Of a stretch of DNA of 64,000 nucleotides, positions 9,643 through 18,033 are shown one piece after another. The stretch spans positions 4,030,001-4,094,000 of the forward strand of contig NZ_JQNA01000002.1 of assembly GCF_000745015.1 (NCBI RefSeq), given 5' to 3'. Numbering within the stretch: position 1 is the first letter of the stretch; each line of letters opens with the position of its first letter. The notes beneath the pieces were generated by a model that worked only from the letters and a program-made list of their open reading frames with translations, was not told the DNA's origin and ran no database searches. The position numbers were made by a program, and so were the translations under genes. This stretch comes from Burkholderia sp. 9120 (lineage in GTDB: Bacteria; Pseudomonadota; Gammaproteobacteria; Burkholderiales; Burkholderiaceae).

Positions 9643-9720
9643 GTTCGCTTCCTGTTTTTCTGATTGCCATGTTTGCATGGGCAAGGACAAAGCGGTCGGC
9701 GCCGCCTGCGAATCATGGTA

Positions 9721-9757
9721 TCGTGCAGCTTCGTGCAAAAACAAGTGATTTCGTGCA
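9721..9757. promoter_or_regulatory. Phased TCGTGCA repeats, candidate DeoR-family operator
   Basis: Three exact copies of TCGTGCA begin at 9721, 9731 and 9751, i.e. 10 and 20 bp apart, so they sit on the same helical face. They lie between nudK and the divergent DeoR-type regulator, where an autoregulatory operator is expected. DeoR-family proteins typically bind repeated TTCG-containing half-sites; the link here is inferred from position. Confidence 0.5.
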
Positions 9758-9797
9758 ATTGCGTTGAAATGCCCCTGACCCTGTCGAGACCCTCACC

Positions 9798-10553
9798 GTG
9801 CTGACTTCGCAAAGAAAACAACTGATCCTTGAAGCGCTGAAGCGCAACGGGCAGGTGATCGCCAAGACGCTGAGCGTCGAATTCGAGGTGTCGGAAGACA
9901 CGATCCGCCGCGATCTCCGCGAGCTCGCCGCCGAAGGCCAGCTTCAGCGCGTGCATGGCGGCGCGTTGCCGGCGTCGCCGGCGGCGGTAGACTTTGCCGG
10001 GCGCGAGCGGATCGAGTCGGCGTCGAAAGCGGCGATTGGCCGCGCTGCCGCCGGCATGATCGCGCCTGGCCAGATCGTGTTCGTCGACGGCGGCACGACG
10101 GCCGTGCAACTGGCGCGTCATTTGCCGTGCGACTTGCAGGCCACGATCGTCACGCATAGCCCGAGCATCGCGGTCGAACTCGCCGAGCACACGCAACTCG
10201 AGGTCGTGATGATCGGCGGCCGTCTGTTCCGGCATTCGATGGTCAATCTCGGCGCGGCCGCCATCGAAACGCTCAGCCATATTCGCGCCGATCTGTTTTT
10301 CATGGGCGCGACCGGCGTGCATCCGCAAGCGGGTCTGAGCACCGGCGATCGCGAAGAGGCCTACGTGAAGCGCGCGTTCGCCGAGCATGCGGCGGAGACC
10401 GTGGTGTTGGCGTCGGCGGAGAAACTGCACGCGGCGTCGGCGTACAAGATCGCGGACGTGACGGCGGCCAGCGCGATCGTGGTGGAACGCGGCACGGCCG
10501 AGGCGCTGACTGCGCCGTTCGAGGCGCTCGGCATCACGATCGTGCGAGCGTAA
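9798..10553 (+). CDS. DeoR/GlpR-family transcriptional regulator
   Basis: DNA-binding repressor-type protein of 251 residues. Residues 1-55 form the DeoR winged helix-turn-helix (SQRKQLILEALKRNGQV...VSEDTIRRDLRELAAEGQLQRVHGGAL). Residues 75-230 are the DeoR C-terminal sensor domain, an isomerase-like fold binding sugar phosphates, with the phosphate-site phrase FVDGGTTAVQLARHL and the family motif IRADLFFMGATGVHPQAGLSTGDREEAYVKRAF. Translation starts at a GTG (9798). Divergent from nudK with 155 bp between, containing the TCGTGCA repeats. The real target is unproven; nudK and itself are the positional candidates. Confidence 0.9.
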   Translation: MLTSQRKQLILEALKRNGQVIAKTLSVEFEVSEDTIRRDLRELAAEGQLQRVHGGALPASPAAVDFAGRERIESASKAAIGRAAAGMIAPGQIVFVDGGTTAVQLARHLPCDLQATIVTHSPSIAVELAEHTQLEVVMIGGRLFRHSMVNLGAAAIETLSHIRADLFFMGATGVHPQAGLSTGDREEAYVKRAFAEHAAETVVLASAEKLHAASAYKIADVTAASAIVVERGTAEALTAPFEALGITIVRA

Positions 10554-11016
10554 TTCGTCGCGACGGTGGCCACGCGGAGGCCTTCCGGGCATCACGCTCA
10601 AGCCGCTATTAAGCCCACTGCATAACGGTTCCAGCGGGCTTCCAACGCGCTTCCAGATCAACCCATGCTGAATCCGTTATTTTCGAGATAGCGGACAAAA
10701 TTTGACGCACCCTGCGGCGAATCAGCGCGATAATCGCGGCCTTTGCCCTTCGCCGGGCAGACAAAAAGGCAACTCACGGTAGTTCAAAGGTCAATCAGAT
10801 CGAATGCGGCGCAACCGGAACACGGGTCGTCGCAGATCGCCGGTACGCGCGGGCGCGCATGAGCGCCTGTGGTTCGAACAGCTCCTTCGTGGTTCCATTG
10901 CCGTTCCGCACGCCAGCGCGTGCGTGTCAGCGCGCGCATCGTCGCGCGCGCGGCGGCGGGGGAAGCGTGTGGGTTCCGCCGACGGGTTGCCGCCGTGTTC
11001 ACTTAAGGAGAAGTCC
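10554..11016. other. Leader region of the first molybdenum hydroxylase operon
   Basis: 463 bp between the DeoR gene and the Mo-subunit start. The long frame that reads into it upstream of 11017 is unlikely to be coding: the real start has a strong TAAGGAG site and a Tat signal immediately after it. No clear promoter or operator seen. Confidence 0.4.
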
Positions 11017-13845
11017 ATGGGGAAACTCGACCTTTCGCGTCGTAGTTTTCTGAAGGCCAGCGTCGTGGCGGGTGTGTCGGTGTATCTCGCGCCGATGGGC
11101 AGCCGCGCATTCGCTGCGTTGTTCGAAGAGAAAATTCTGACGCCGATGCAGTGGGACGCGGCGAACGGTCAGGCGAAATTCCGTATCGACGGGATCGCCA
11201 AGGTGACCGGTTCGAAAGTGTTCGCACGCGACATTCGCGCCACCGACATGCCGCATTGGCCGCAGCAGCAGTCGCACGCGTTCATTCTGCGCACTACGCA
11301 AGCCGACCGCAGCTACGAAGGTTTCGACCTGTCGCTGCTCGGCGCCGATCTGCAACCCGACCGGGTGGTGACGGCGGCGGATCTGACGCGCGACGGCCTG
11401 ATCTTCCCGGCCTTCTACGGCGACGACATGTTGCTGCCGCCGGGCAAGACGCCCGCGTATCTCGGCCAGGCGGTCGCGATCCTGATCTATCACGACTTCG
11501 CGCGCTTCCGCTTCGCGAAGAACACGCTGAAGTTCCAGGATCAGATCATCCGCTACGGCGCGCAGACGGGGCCGCTGGAACGCGATCCGTGGGGCACGTT
11601 CCGCTTCGTGCGGGTCGGCGGTAAGACGCCATACGACGACGATGTTTTCTCCAGCCTGAAAGACGCGCCGGTGTTTCCGAGCATGATGCGCAAGCACAAG
11701 CCGGTGTGGCCCGACGGCGTCGAGCACGGCAAGCTGGACGAGCAGGGCATGTTCCACGCCGCGCAGATCCAGCAGAACCTCGATCATCCGTCGGCGGACT
11801 GGCTGGTGATGGAGCGCGAGTACAACACGCAGTCGATCGATACGGCCGCGCTCGAGCCCGACAACGCGAACTGCTGGTACGACGCCGCGACGCAATCGCT
11901 GCACATGGTGGTGCCGACCCAGGCGCCGTCCGAAGTCGTGGACAGCGCGGCCGGCATGGTCGCGAAGTGCGCGTTCCCGGTGAAGAACCTGTTCATTCAC
12001 CCGTGCTACACGGTCGGTTACGGCTCGAAGGATCACTTCAACGTGCCGTTCTATGGCCTCGTCTGCGCGATGTATGCGGACGGCCGCCCGGTGCGTCTCG
12101 CCAACGACCGCTACGAGCAGTTCCAGACCTCGTTGAAGCGCCACGCGTTCAAGATGAACTACCGCATCGCCGTCGATAAAAAGACCGGTCTGCTGCAATC
12201 GTTCAAGGCGGAGATGGAAGCAGACGGCGGCGGGCGCTGCAACTTTTCGCCTTCCGTGGCAATGGTGGGCGCGACCGCCGCGCAGTCGATCTATTACTTC
12301 CCGAGCAACGATCTGTCGGCGGTGGCGATTGCGTCGCGCGCGATCGACGCCGGTTCCGCGCGCGGCTACGGCACGCTGCAGAGCATGGCCGCGACCGAAA
12401 TGATGGTCGACGAAATCGCCGCGCAACTGAAGCTCGATCCGATCGATTTCCGCCTGAAGAACGCGTTGCGCTCCGGCATGAAAAACACGCAAGGCGCGGT
12501 GCCGGCCGGCGCGATTCGCGTCGACGACGTGTTGAACAAGGCCAAGGTGCATCCGCTGTGGGTGAATCGGGCGAAGCGCAAGGCCGAGTTCGAAGCGGCG
12601 CATCCGGGCAAGCGCTACGGCGTGGGTTTCGCGTGCGTGCAGAAGGACTTCGGCACCGGCGCGGAGACCTCGTTCGCGAAGGTCGAATTCAGCGCCGACG
12701 GCAAGATCAGTTTGCAGCACACGGCCGCTGAAATCGGCACCGGCGTGTCGACCTCGCAGGCCGTCGCGGTCGCCAAGTGGCTCGGCAAGCCGGCCACCGA
12801 CGTGCACGTCGCGATCACCGACTGGCCGGATCTGCCGGTCGTCACGAGCGGCGATCCGTACATGATGTCGCAGGCCGATCAGGACAAGCTCGCGGCGAAT
12901 CCGCGCTGGTCGCCGGGTTATGCGTCGCCGTCCAGCGCGACGAACTCCGCGTTCTATTTCACGCACAGCACGCGCGAAGCGGCGCGGGTCGTGTTCGCAC
13001 ACGGTCTGTGGCCGGCCGCGATGGCGATCTGGAGTCAGGGCACGGGCGGCGGTCAGGCCGCGCCGCTGGTGGTGCGGATCGAAGACGCGCGCTGGGTCGA
13101 CGGCAAGCTGTCGGCAGCGGGGCTCGAGGCGCTGCCGTTCGAACAGCTCGCGAAGAAAGCGCACGAACTCGGGCTCGTGACCGGCGCGACTGTGCACGTG
13201 TTCAATCGCTGGCAATGGACCGAAGCGGACTTCGAGATCGACGGCGCGGTCGTGCGCTTGCCGCTCGACGGCCTCGCGCTGCGCTACGGCGACAACGCGC
13301 CGGACGAACGCAAGAAACTGCAGACTACGGCGAATCGTTACCGCGTGCTGGATCGTCAGCGCGTGTTCATTCCGCCGGTTCAGCGCAACAACGCGACCGT
13401 GACGTACTACAGCGCGGTCGGCACACTGGTCGAACTGTCGGTGCATGAAGCGAGCGGCAAGGTCGAGTTGCTCGCGCATCACTCGATCATGGAGTGCGGC
13501 AATCAGATCTCGCCGCAACTCGTGTCGGGCCAGTTGCAAGGCGGTCTGGCGATGGGCATCGGCCACGCGCTGCACGAGTATCTGCCGCTGTACGAAGACG
13601 GTCCGGGTAACGGCACGTGGAACTTCAACCGCTACCACTTGCCGCGCGCGACGGACGTCGCCGTCTGGACCCAGACCGGCGAAGTGCTGCCGCCGCTCAC
13701 CGAGACCGATCCGCCGAAGGGCATTGCCGAAGTGGTGATGATTCCGGTGGTCGGCGCGATCGTGAATGGGATCGCGCATGCGATCGGGCATCGGTTTACC
13801 GATCTGCCGGTTACCCCGCAACGTATTCAGGAGGTGCTCGCATGA
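11017..13845 (+). CDS. Molybdopterin-binding subunit of exported xanthine-dehydrogenase-family oxidoreductase (module 1)
   Basis: Large catalytic subunit of a molybdenum hydroxylase of the isoquinoline/aldehyde oxidoreductase branch. It begins with a twin-arginine signal (SRRSFLKASVVAGVSVYLAPMGSRAFA), so the folded cofactor-loaded complex is exported to the periplasm. The 942 residues contain RIDGIAKVTGSKVFARDI (first MoCo-domain motif), DAGSARGYGTLQSMAATEMMVDE and GTGVSTSQAVAVA. The C-terminal GIAEVVMIPVVGAIVNGIAHAIG retains the catalytic-site Glu (family GxGE). It is about 200 residues longer than the second module's homologue (747); much of the excess is a segment around 690-800. TAAGGAG sits 6 bases before the ATG. 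Its stop overlaps the next start (ATGA). Substrate unknown; N-heterocycles or aldehydes are family possibilities. Confidence 0.9.
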   Translation: MGKLDLSRRSFLKASVVAGVSVYLAPMGSRAFAALFEEKILTPMQWDAANGQAKFRIDGIAKVTGSKVFARDIRATDMPHWPQQQSHAFILRTTQADRSYEGFDLSLLGADLQPDRVVTAADLTRDGLIFPAFYGDDMLLPPGKTPAYLGQAVAILIYHDFARFRFAKNTLKFQDQIIRYGAQTGPLERDPWGTFRFVRVGGKTPYDDDVFSSLKDAPVFPSMMRKHKPVWPDGVEHGKLDEQGMFHAAQIQQNLDHPSADWLVMEREYNTQSIDTAALEPDNANCWYDAATQSLHMVVPTQAPSEVVDSAAGMVAKCAFPVKNLFIHPCYTVGYGSKDHFNVPFYGLVCAMYADGRPVRLANDRYEQFQTSLKRHAFKMNYRIAVDKKTGLLQSFKAEMEADGGGRCNFSPSVAMVGATAAQSIYYFPSNDLSAVAIASRAIDAGSARGYGTLQSMAATEMMVDEIAAQLKLDPIDFRLKNALRSGMKNTQGAVPAGAIRVDDVLNKAKVHPLWVNRAKRKAEFEAAHPGKRYGVGFACVQKDFGTGAETSFAKVEFSADGKISLQHTAAEIGTGVSTSQAVAVAKWLGKPATDVHVAITDWPDLPVVTSGDPYMMSQADQDKLAANPRWSPGYASPSSATNSAFYFTHSTREAARVVFAHGLWPAAMAIWSQGTGGGQAAPLVVRIEDARWVDGKLSAAGLEALPFEQLAKKAHELGLVTGATVHVFNRWQWTEADFEIDGAVVRLPLDGLALRYGDNAPDERKKLQTTANRYRVLDRQRVFIPPVQRNNATVTYYSAVGTLVELSVHEASGKVELLAHHSIMECGNQISPQLVSGQLQGGLAMGIGHALHEYLPLYEDGPGNGTWNFNRYHLPRATDVAVWTQTGEVLPPLTETDPPKGIAEVVMIPVVGAIVNGIAHAIGHRFTDLPVTPQRIQEVLA

Positions 13846-14579
13846 CGGCCCCCAAGCAAGATTTGACGAACGCCGCGAGCCAGACGGGTGGTGTGGCGGT
13901 GGCTTCCGGTGTGGTGGGCGGGGCGGCGAGTGCCGCGGCTGCTCCGGCGGCTGCTTCGGTTTCGGCTGCTGCATCCGCCGGCGTTGCCGCCAGCGCGCCG
14001 GCCGCCGGTGTGGTCGAGCGTCCGTTGACGCATTTCCGCACGCTGCCGCTGTCGATCAAGGTCAACGGCGAGATCGTCGGTCCGACCGACGTGCCGGCCG
14101 GGCTGATGATGATCGACTACCTGCACGAGTATCTGCACCTGACCGGCTCGCGTCTCGGCTGCGGTCAGGGCATCTGCCACGCGTGCGTGGTGATCGTCGA
14201 CAAACCGGACGGCACCAGCGAAGAAGTGCGCACCTGCATCACCGGCGCGAATTTCTTCCACGGCAAAACCATTCGCACGATCGAAGGCCACGCGAAGCGC
14301 AACGACGCGGGCGAAGTCATCGGCATGTCGCCGATCCAGCAGAAGTTTCTCGAGCACTTCAGCTTTCAGTGCGGCTACTGCACGCCGGGTTTCGTCAACG
14401 CGGCCACGGTGTTGATCGAACGTCTGCAGCGTCAGCCGGTTGCCAAAGACGAGGTCGAAGCGACCATCACCGAAGCGCTGAACGACCATATCTGCCGTTG
14501 CACGGGCTACGTGCGCTATTACGAAGCCGTCAAGGAAGTCGTGCTGACGACGCCGGGTCTCGTCAAGGAAGCCGCATGA
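13842..14579 (+). CDS. 2Fe-2S subunit of molybdenum hydroxylase (module 1)
   Basis: Electron-transfer subunit carrying two [2Fe-2S] clusters. The conserved part (about residues 60-235) has the plant-ferredoxin-type cluster CGQGICHACVV...RTCIT and the XDH-type second cluster QCGYCTPGF...ICRCTGY. It takes electrons from the Mo site and passes them to the cytochrome. It probably crosses the membrane as a passenger with the Tat-signal-bearing large subunit, since it has no signal itself. Unusual feature: an extra N-terminal stretch of about 55 residues, almost only Ala, Gly, Val and Ser, absent from the 151-residue homologue of module 2. The ATG overlaps the upstream stop, with AGGAGGT 7 bases before it; its own stop overlaps the cytochrome start. 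Confidence 0.92.
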   Translation: MTAPKQDLTNAASQTGGVAVASGVVGGAASAAAAPAAASVSAAASAGVAASAPAAGVVERPLTHFRTLPLSIKVNGEIVGPTDVPAGLMMIDYLHEYLHLTGSRLGCGQGICHACVVIVDKPDGTSEEVRTCITGANFFHGKTIRTIEGHAKRNDAGEVIGMSPIQQKFLEHFSFQCGYCTPGFVNAATVLIERLQRQPVAKDEVEATITEALNDHICRCTGYVRYYEAVKEVVLTTPGLVKEAA

Positions 14580-15871
14580 TGCGCCGCCCGATCACTCTGC
14601 GCCGCGCGCTGCTTTTGCTTGGCGCGACGCTCGCGTTGAGCGCGTGCGGCAAGCACGACGATTCCGCCGCAATGACCGCCGCCGCCGCGTTGGGGCCGCA
14701 GTCCACCGCCGCCGATCCGCTCGCGCGCGGCCGCTATCTCGTGAAAGCCGCCGATTGCGCCGCCTGCCACACCACCTCGGACGGCGCGCCCTTCGCCGGC
14801 GGCGTGAAACTGGCTTCGCCGTTCGGCACTTTCTACGGCACCAACATCACGCCGGACAAAGCGCACGGCATCGGCAACTGGAGCGCCGACGATCTGTACA
14901 AGGCGCTGCACGACGGCGTCACGCCGACCAAACAGTTGTATCCGGCGATGCCGTACACGTCGTACCGTCAGTTGTCGCGCGCGGATAGCGATGCGATCTA
15001 CGCGTATCTGATGGCGCAGAAACCGGCCGCCGTGCCGAACCACGAACCCGAACTGTCGTTCCCGTTCAACCTGCGTTTCGGCGTGCGTTTCTGGGACTGG
15101 GTGTTCCTGAAGGACGCGTTGCCGGATGCGTCAAACCAGGCGTCGGCCAAGGGCGCTGCCGCCACCGGCTCGGCGGACTGGTATCGCGGGCGTTATCTGG
15201 CGAGCGCGCTCGGCCATTGCGCCGAATGCCACACGCCGCGCGGCAAGTTCGGCCAACTCGACGGCGCGAAGCCGCTGGCGGGTGCGGCGCTCGGCCGGAT
15301 CGCGGCACCCGACATCACGCCGCACGGTCTGGCAGCGCGTGGCTGGACCGCCGCCGATCTGCAGACGTTTTTCGCCACCGGCATCGCGCCGCAAGGCTCG
15401 GCGTTCGGCGAGATGTTTCCGGTCGTGCATCTGAGCAGCCAGTACATGACGCACGACGATCTGCGCGCCATGTCCACCTACCTGCTCGGCGATCAGCCGC
15501 CCGCGCCGCAGCCGTTGCAACCGTTGCAGTCAGGTTCGGCCGATGCCGCGCAGCTCGAAGCCGGACGCAACGTGTATCTCGCCGTGTGTGCCGGTTGTCA
15601 CGGCATCAACGGTGAAGGCAAGCCGCACGTCGCGGTGCCGATGCACGCCAACTCGACGCTGCGTCAGAGCGATGCGCACAACCTGATCGTGGCGATGCTC
15701 GACGGTCTCGGCGCGCAGGATTTCCCGGGTCTCGAACGGATGCAGGAGATGCCGGGTTTCGCCACGCAACTCAGCGACGAAGAACTCGCGCAGCTCGCGA
15801 ACTATCTGCGTGCGACGTGGGGCGGCCAACCGGCCGACGTCACCGCGGACTCGGTGAAAGCGTTGCGATGA
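14576..15871 (+). CDS. Tri-haem cytochrome c lipoprotein subunit (module 1)
   Basis: Membrane-anchored electron acceptor of the hydroxylase, of the alcohol/gluconate-dehydrogenase cytochrome type. Three haem c sites CAACH, CAECH and CAGCH (near residues 60, 220 and 340) match three cytochrome domains in 431 residues. The N-terminus is a lipoprotein signal with lipobox LSAC (LLLGATLALSACGK), so the mature protein is likely lipid-anchored on the periplasmic side, where it can deliver electrons to quinone or the respiratory chain. Two adjacent ATG codons (14576, 14579) are possible; AAGGA precedes them. Translationally coupled to the Fe-S subunit. By contrast the module-2 cytochrome has an ordinary signal peptide. 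Confidence 0.92.
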   Translation: MMRRPITLRRALLLLGATLALSACGKHDDSAAMTAAAALGPQSTAADPLARGRYLVKAADCAACHTTSDGAPFAGGVKLASPFGTFYGTNITPDKAHGIGNWSADDLYKALHDGVTPTKQLYPAMPYTSYRQLSRADSDAIYAYLMAQKPAAVPNHEPELSFPFNLRFGVRFWDWVFLKDALPDASNQASAKGAAATGSADWYRGRYLASALGHCAECHTPRGKFGQLDGAKPLAGAALGRIAAPDITPHGLAARGWTAADLQTFFATGIAPQGSAFGEMFPVVHLSSQYMTHDDLRAMSTYLLGDQPPAPQPLQPLQSGSADAAQLEAGRNVYLAVCAGCHGINGEGKPHVAVPMHANSTLRQSDAHNLIVAMLDGLGAQDFPGLERMQEMPGFATQLSDEELAQLANYLRATWGGQPADVTADSVKALR

Positions 15872-15987
15872 AGTAATGACGCGGTGAACTCGACCGCGCC
15901 GACCTGCTCAAACCGTATCGCGCCGCCGGCTGGCGGCGCGCCTTACGGTTCGCCATCGATCAGTCTGGTTTCTTCCACGGAGACTTC

Positions 15988-16413
15988 ATGAGCAATGTGA
16001 GCAATCGCGCGACAGAGATTCTTCCGCACCACAGCTACGTTCATTCACTCGGCGCGCCGCTCGCCTGTGTGCAAGGCACGATCAGCAAGGTATTCCCCAG
16101 CCCGGACAATCACCACGGCGCGAATCATCAGCAATTCGTGATCAAGATCGACACGGTGCTGAAGTTCGAAGGCGGCTCGGAGAATCTGGTGGGCACCGAA
16201 GTTTTCGTCGCTGTGCGTTTCGGCGACGACGAAGGTCTGGCGCACGAGATCCCCGGCTTGCAGGCCGGTCAGCCGATTGAAGCGCAAGGGGAATATATTC
16301 CCGATTCCAGCGCCTATCCCACCGCCGACAACAACAACCCCGTGCTGCCGGTACTGCATTTCACGCATCATCCGGTCGGCTACGTACGCTACGACGGGCA
16401 GTACTACAGCTAA
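15988..16413 (+). CDS. DUF3465-like protein
   Basis: 141-residue protein of unknown function. The pattern resembles DUF3465 as I remember it: a start VQGTISKVFPSP, then a His/Gln/Phe core (NHQQFVIKIDTVL), the phrase GQPIEAQGEYIP, and an ending VLHFTHHPVGYVRYDGQYYS close to the family's 'HWTHHDP...GWLxHxGxxYQ'. DUF3465 proteins look like small OB-fold beta barrels. Here there is no signal peptide. It follows the first Mo-hydroxylase operon by 116 bp on the same strand and could be co-transcribed, but nothing links it functionally. Confidence 0.6.
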   Translation: MSNVSNRATEILPHHSYVHSLGAPLACVQGTISKVFPSPDNHHGANHQQFVIKIDTVLKFEGGSENLVGTEVFVAVRFGDDEGLAHEIPGLQAGQPIEAQGEYIPDSSAYPTADNNNPVLPVLHFTHHPVGYVRYDGQYYS

Positions 16414-16922
16414 CCCGGTTTCCCTCGAAGCGGACGGACATCGCGCCGTTCGCCTGCCGGCACGTTCATCTTTTCCCCATTCGCCGTTCCTTTTACGCCG
16501 TGAAAACGATTCAAGTTTTCGCGGCGCTTTGCCGTTAAAGCAAAAGTTACCGACCGATTGCCGAGGTGTTGCCGTTTCCGTTGCACGCGCAACGATGTCC
16601 GCAATACCGTGGGTAAGGTTTGTATCAGATTGTGTGGAGCGGGGCGTTTTCTGTAAAACGCACTTTACAATTCCGCTGGAATTTTAATCGGCAATCTGGC
16701 CCTTTTCGCAGAAGATCGACTGTTTTGGGTGAGTCCACGGTAGACGTGGCTTCCCGACATCGGGTGATGGCGAAGGGTTGGGTTGTTCGGCAGGACATGG
16801 GATGAGCGTCGCACGAGGCGACCTCGCCGTGTCGCGAAGATAGGCCGCGCGGCGTACGAACGCGCGCATCGCACGCGACGAGGCGTGCATCCGGTCCGCC
16901 ATAAAAAAGGCAGGAGTCGGAC
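16414..16922. other. 509-bp non-coding leader of the NlpD-like gene with two palindromes
   Basis: No gene seen. Two inverted repeats stand next to each other: GCGTTTT-CTGT-AAAACGC (16644-16661) and AATTCC-GCT-GGAATT (16669-16683), in a locally AT-rich patch. This is the usual look of a regulator-bound promoter, but the regulator is unknown. Confidence 0.5.
16497..16525 (+). terminator. Possible transcription terminator hairpin
   Basis: Stem GCCGTGAAAAC / GTTTTCGCGGC (one G-T pair) with a 7-base loop GATTCAA, about 85 bp after the DUF3465-like gene. The following U-tract is weak (GCTTTGCC), so this is only a candidate terminator. Confidence 0.35.
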
Positions 16923-17948
16923 ATGGTGGAAAAGCGTTTCGACAGAACAATCAAGGCCAGTCTGGCCGGCGTGTGGGTCGCGCTGGCCGTCAGCGGTTGT
17001 GCGAACGTCGGGCAGCAGGGCGCGCAGAGCGGCGCGGCGCCGGATGCGACGGCCGCTTCCGCGGTGCCGGCGGCGAATGCGCCGACCGCAACGGCAGCGA
17101 CCGGTGCGCAACTGAAGATCGGCGCCGATGCGGGCACGCCGCTGAAGAAATCGCCACCGCTGGTGTATCGCGTGAAGCGGGGCGATACGCTGGCGCGTAT
17201 CGCGCAGCATCATCATTGCAGCGTCAGGCAGTTGCAAGCCTGGAACGGTTTGAAAACGAAGTCGCGGTTGAAGTTGGGGCAGGTGCTGCATGTGGCGTCG
17301 CCGGAAACCGTGCGGGCCGTGAACGCGGCTAACGCGGCGGCGGCTGCTTCGGCCAAGGCGGCAGCGGCTTCGGCTTCGGCGGCTGCATCGGTGGCGCAGC
17401 AGGCGGGCGTATCGACGAATTCGGCTGCGGTTACGGCTAATGCTTCGGTTGCGGCAGCCGCATCGGCAACCCAAGCCACCCAGGCCGCTCCGGCCACCAC
17501 CGCGCAAGCGGACTCAGCCGCGCCGAGCGCCGCTGAGGCACGCGAAGTCGCGCAGCAAACCGCGCGGCACGCGAACGGCGTGGCGCTGGCATGGCCGGCG
17601 GGCGGGCACGTCGTTGAAGGATTCCAGGCGGGCGAGACGCGCGGCATTGAAATCGGCGGCAAGCCGGGCGATCCGGTGCGCGCCGCCGCCGACGGCAAAG
17701 TGATGTACGCCGGCACGGGCCTGAACAGCTACGGCAGTCTGATCATCGTCCAGCACAACAAGGACTTTCTGACCGCTTACTCGCATAACCGCAAGCTGCT
17801 GGTCAAGACCGGCGACATCGTCCGGCAAGGGCAGCAGATTGCCGAGATGGGCGACGAAAACAACTCGCGCGTCTCCGTCGGCTTCGAGTTGCGCCGCGAC
17901 GGCAAGCCGATCGATCCGATGCCTTATCTGCCGCACGGGCGCGGTTAA
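16923..17948 (+). CDS. NlpD-like lipoprotein: LysM plus degenerate LytM (M23) domain
   Basis: Envelope lipoprotein related to NlpD, which activates cell-wall amidases at division rather than cutting peptidoglycan itself. The 341 residues run: signal with lipobox VSGC (AVSGCAN, near 20-23), LysM peptidoglycan-binding domain (VYRVKRGDTLARIAQHHHC...LKLGQVLHV, about 80-125), a long Ala-rich linker, and a C-terminal LytM fold (GIEIGGKPGDPVRAAADGKVMYAG...AYSHNRKLLV...VGFELR). The zinc ligands are mostly missing: the HxxxD motif is GIEIGGKPG and the last HxH position reads VSVGFELR. Catalysis is therefore unlikely, as in NlpD. Convergent with the hydrolase gene, with repeated DNA at both 3' ends. 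Confidence 0.88.
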   Translation: MVEKRFDRTIKASLAGVWVALAVSGCANVGQQGAQSGAAPDATAASAVPAANAPTATAATGAQLKIGADAGTPLKKSPPLVYRVKRGDTLARIAQHHHCSVRQLQAWNGLKTKSRLKLGQVLHVASPETVRAVNAANAAAAASAKAAAASASAAASVAQQAGVSTNSAAVTANASVAAAASATQATQAAPATTAQADSAAPSAAEAREVAQQTARHANGVALAWPAGGHVVEGFQAGETRGIEIGGKPGDPVRAAADGKVMYAGTGLNSYGSLIIVQHNKDFLTAYSHNRKLLVKTGDIVRQGQQIAEMGDENNSRVSVGFELRRDGKPIDPMPYLPHGRG

Positions 17949-18033
17949 GCCCGCGTCGTCACACGAACCCGCACACCTCTCAGCGGCGTTCAACTCCGGC
18001 GTGAAGAGGGCGCGGCTAAGCCCGCGTCCTCAC
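17937..18033. repeat. 26-bp direct repeat pair spanning the stop codons of two convergent genes
   Basis: Copies at 17937-17962 and 18008-18033 match at 24 of 26 bases. The first contains the TAA of the NlpD-like gene; the second overlaps the TGA of the convergent hydrolase gene on the other strand. Each copy contains the inverted arms GGGC/GCCC around TTAA or CTAA. Most simply a small local duplication; a role in RNA 3' ends is possible. Confidence 0.7.

Noticed and set aside
10804..11016. N-terminal extension of the module-1 Mo subunit
   Set aside because: The added residues are Arg-rich and would bury the Tat signal; the ATG at 11017 has TAAGGAG and an immediate SRRSFLK.
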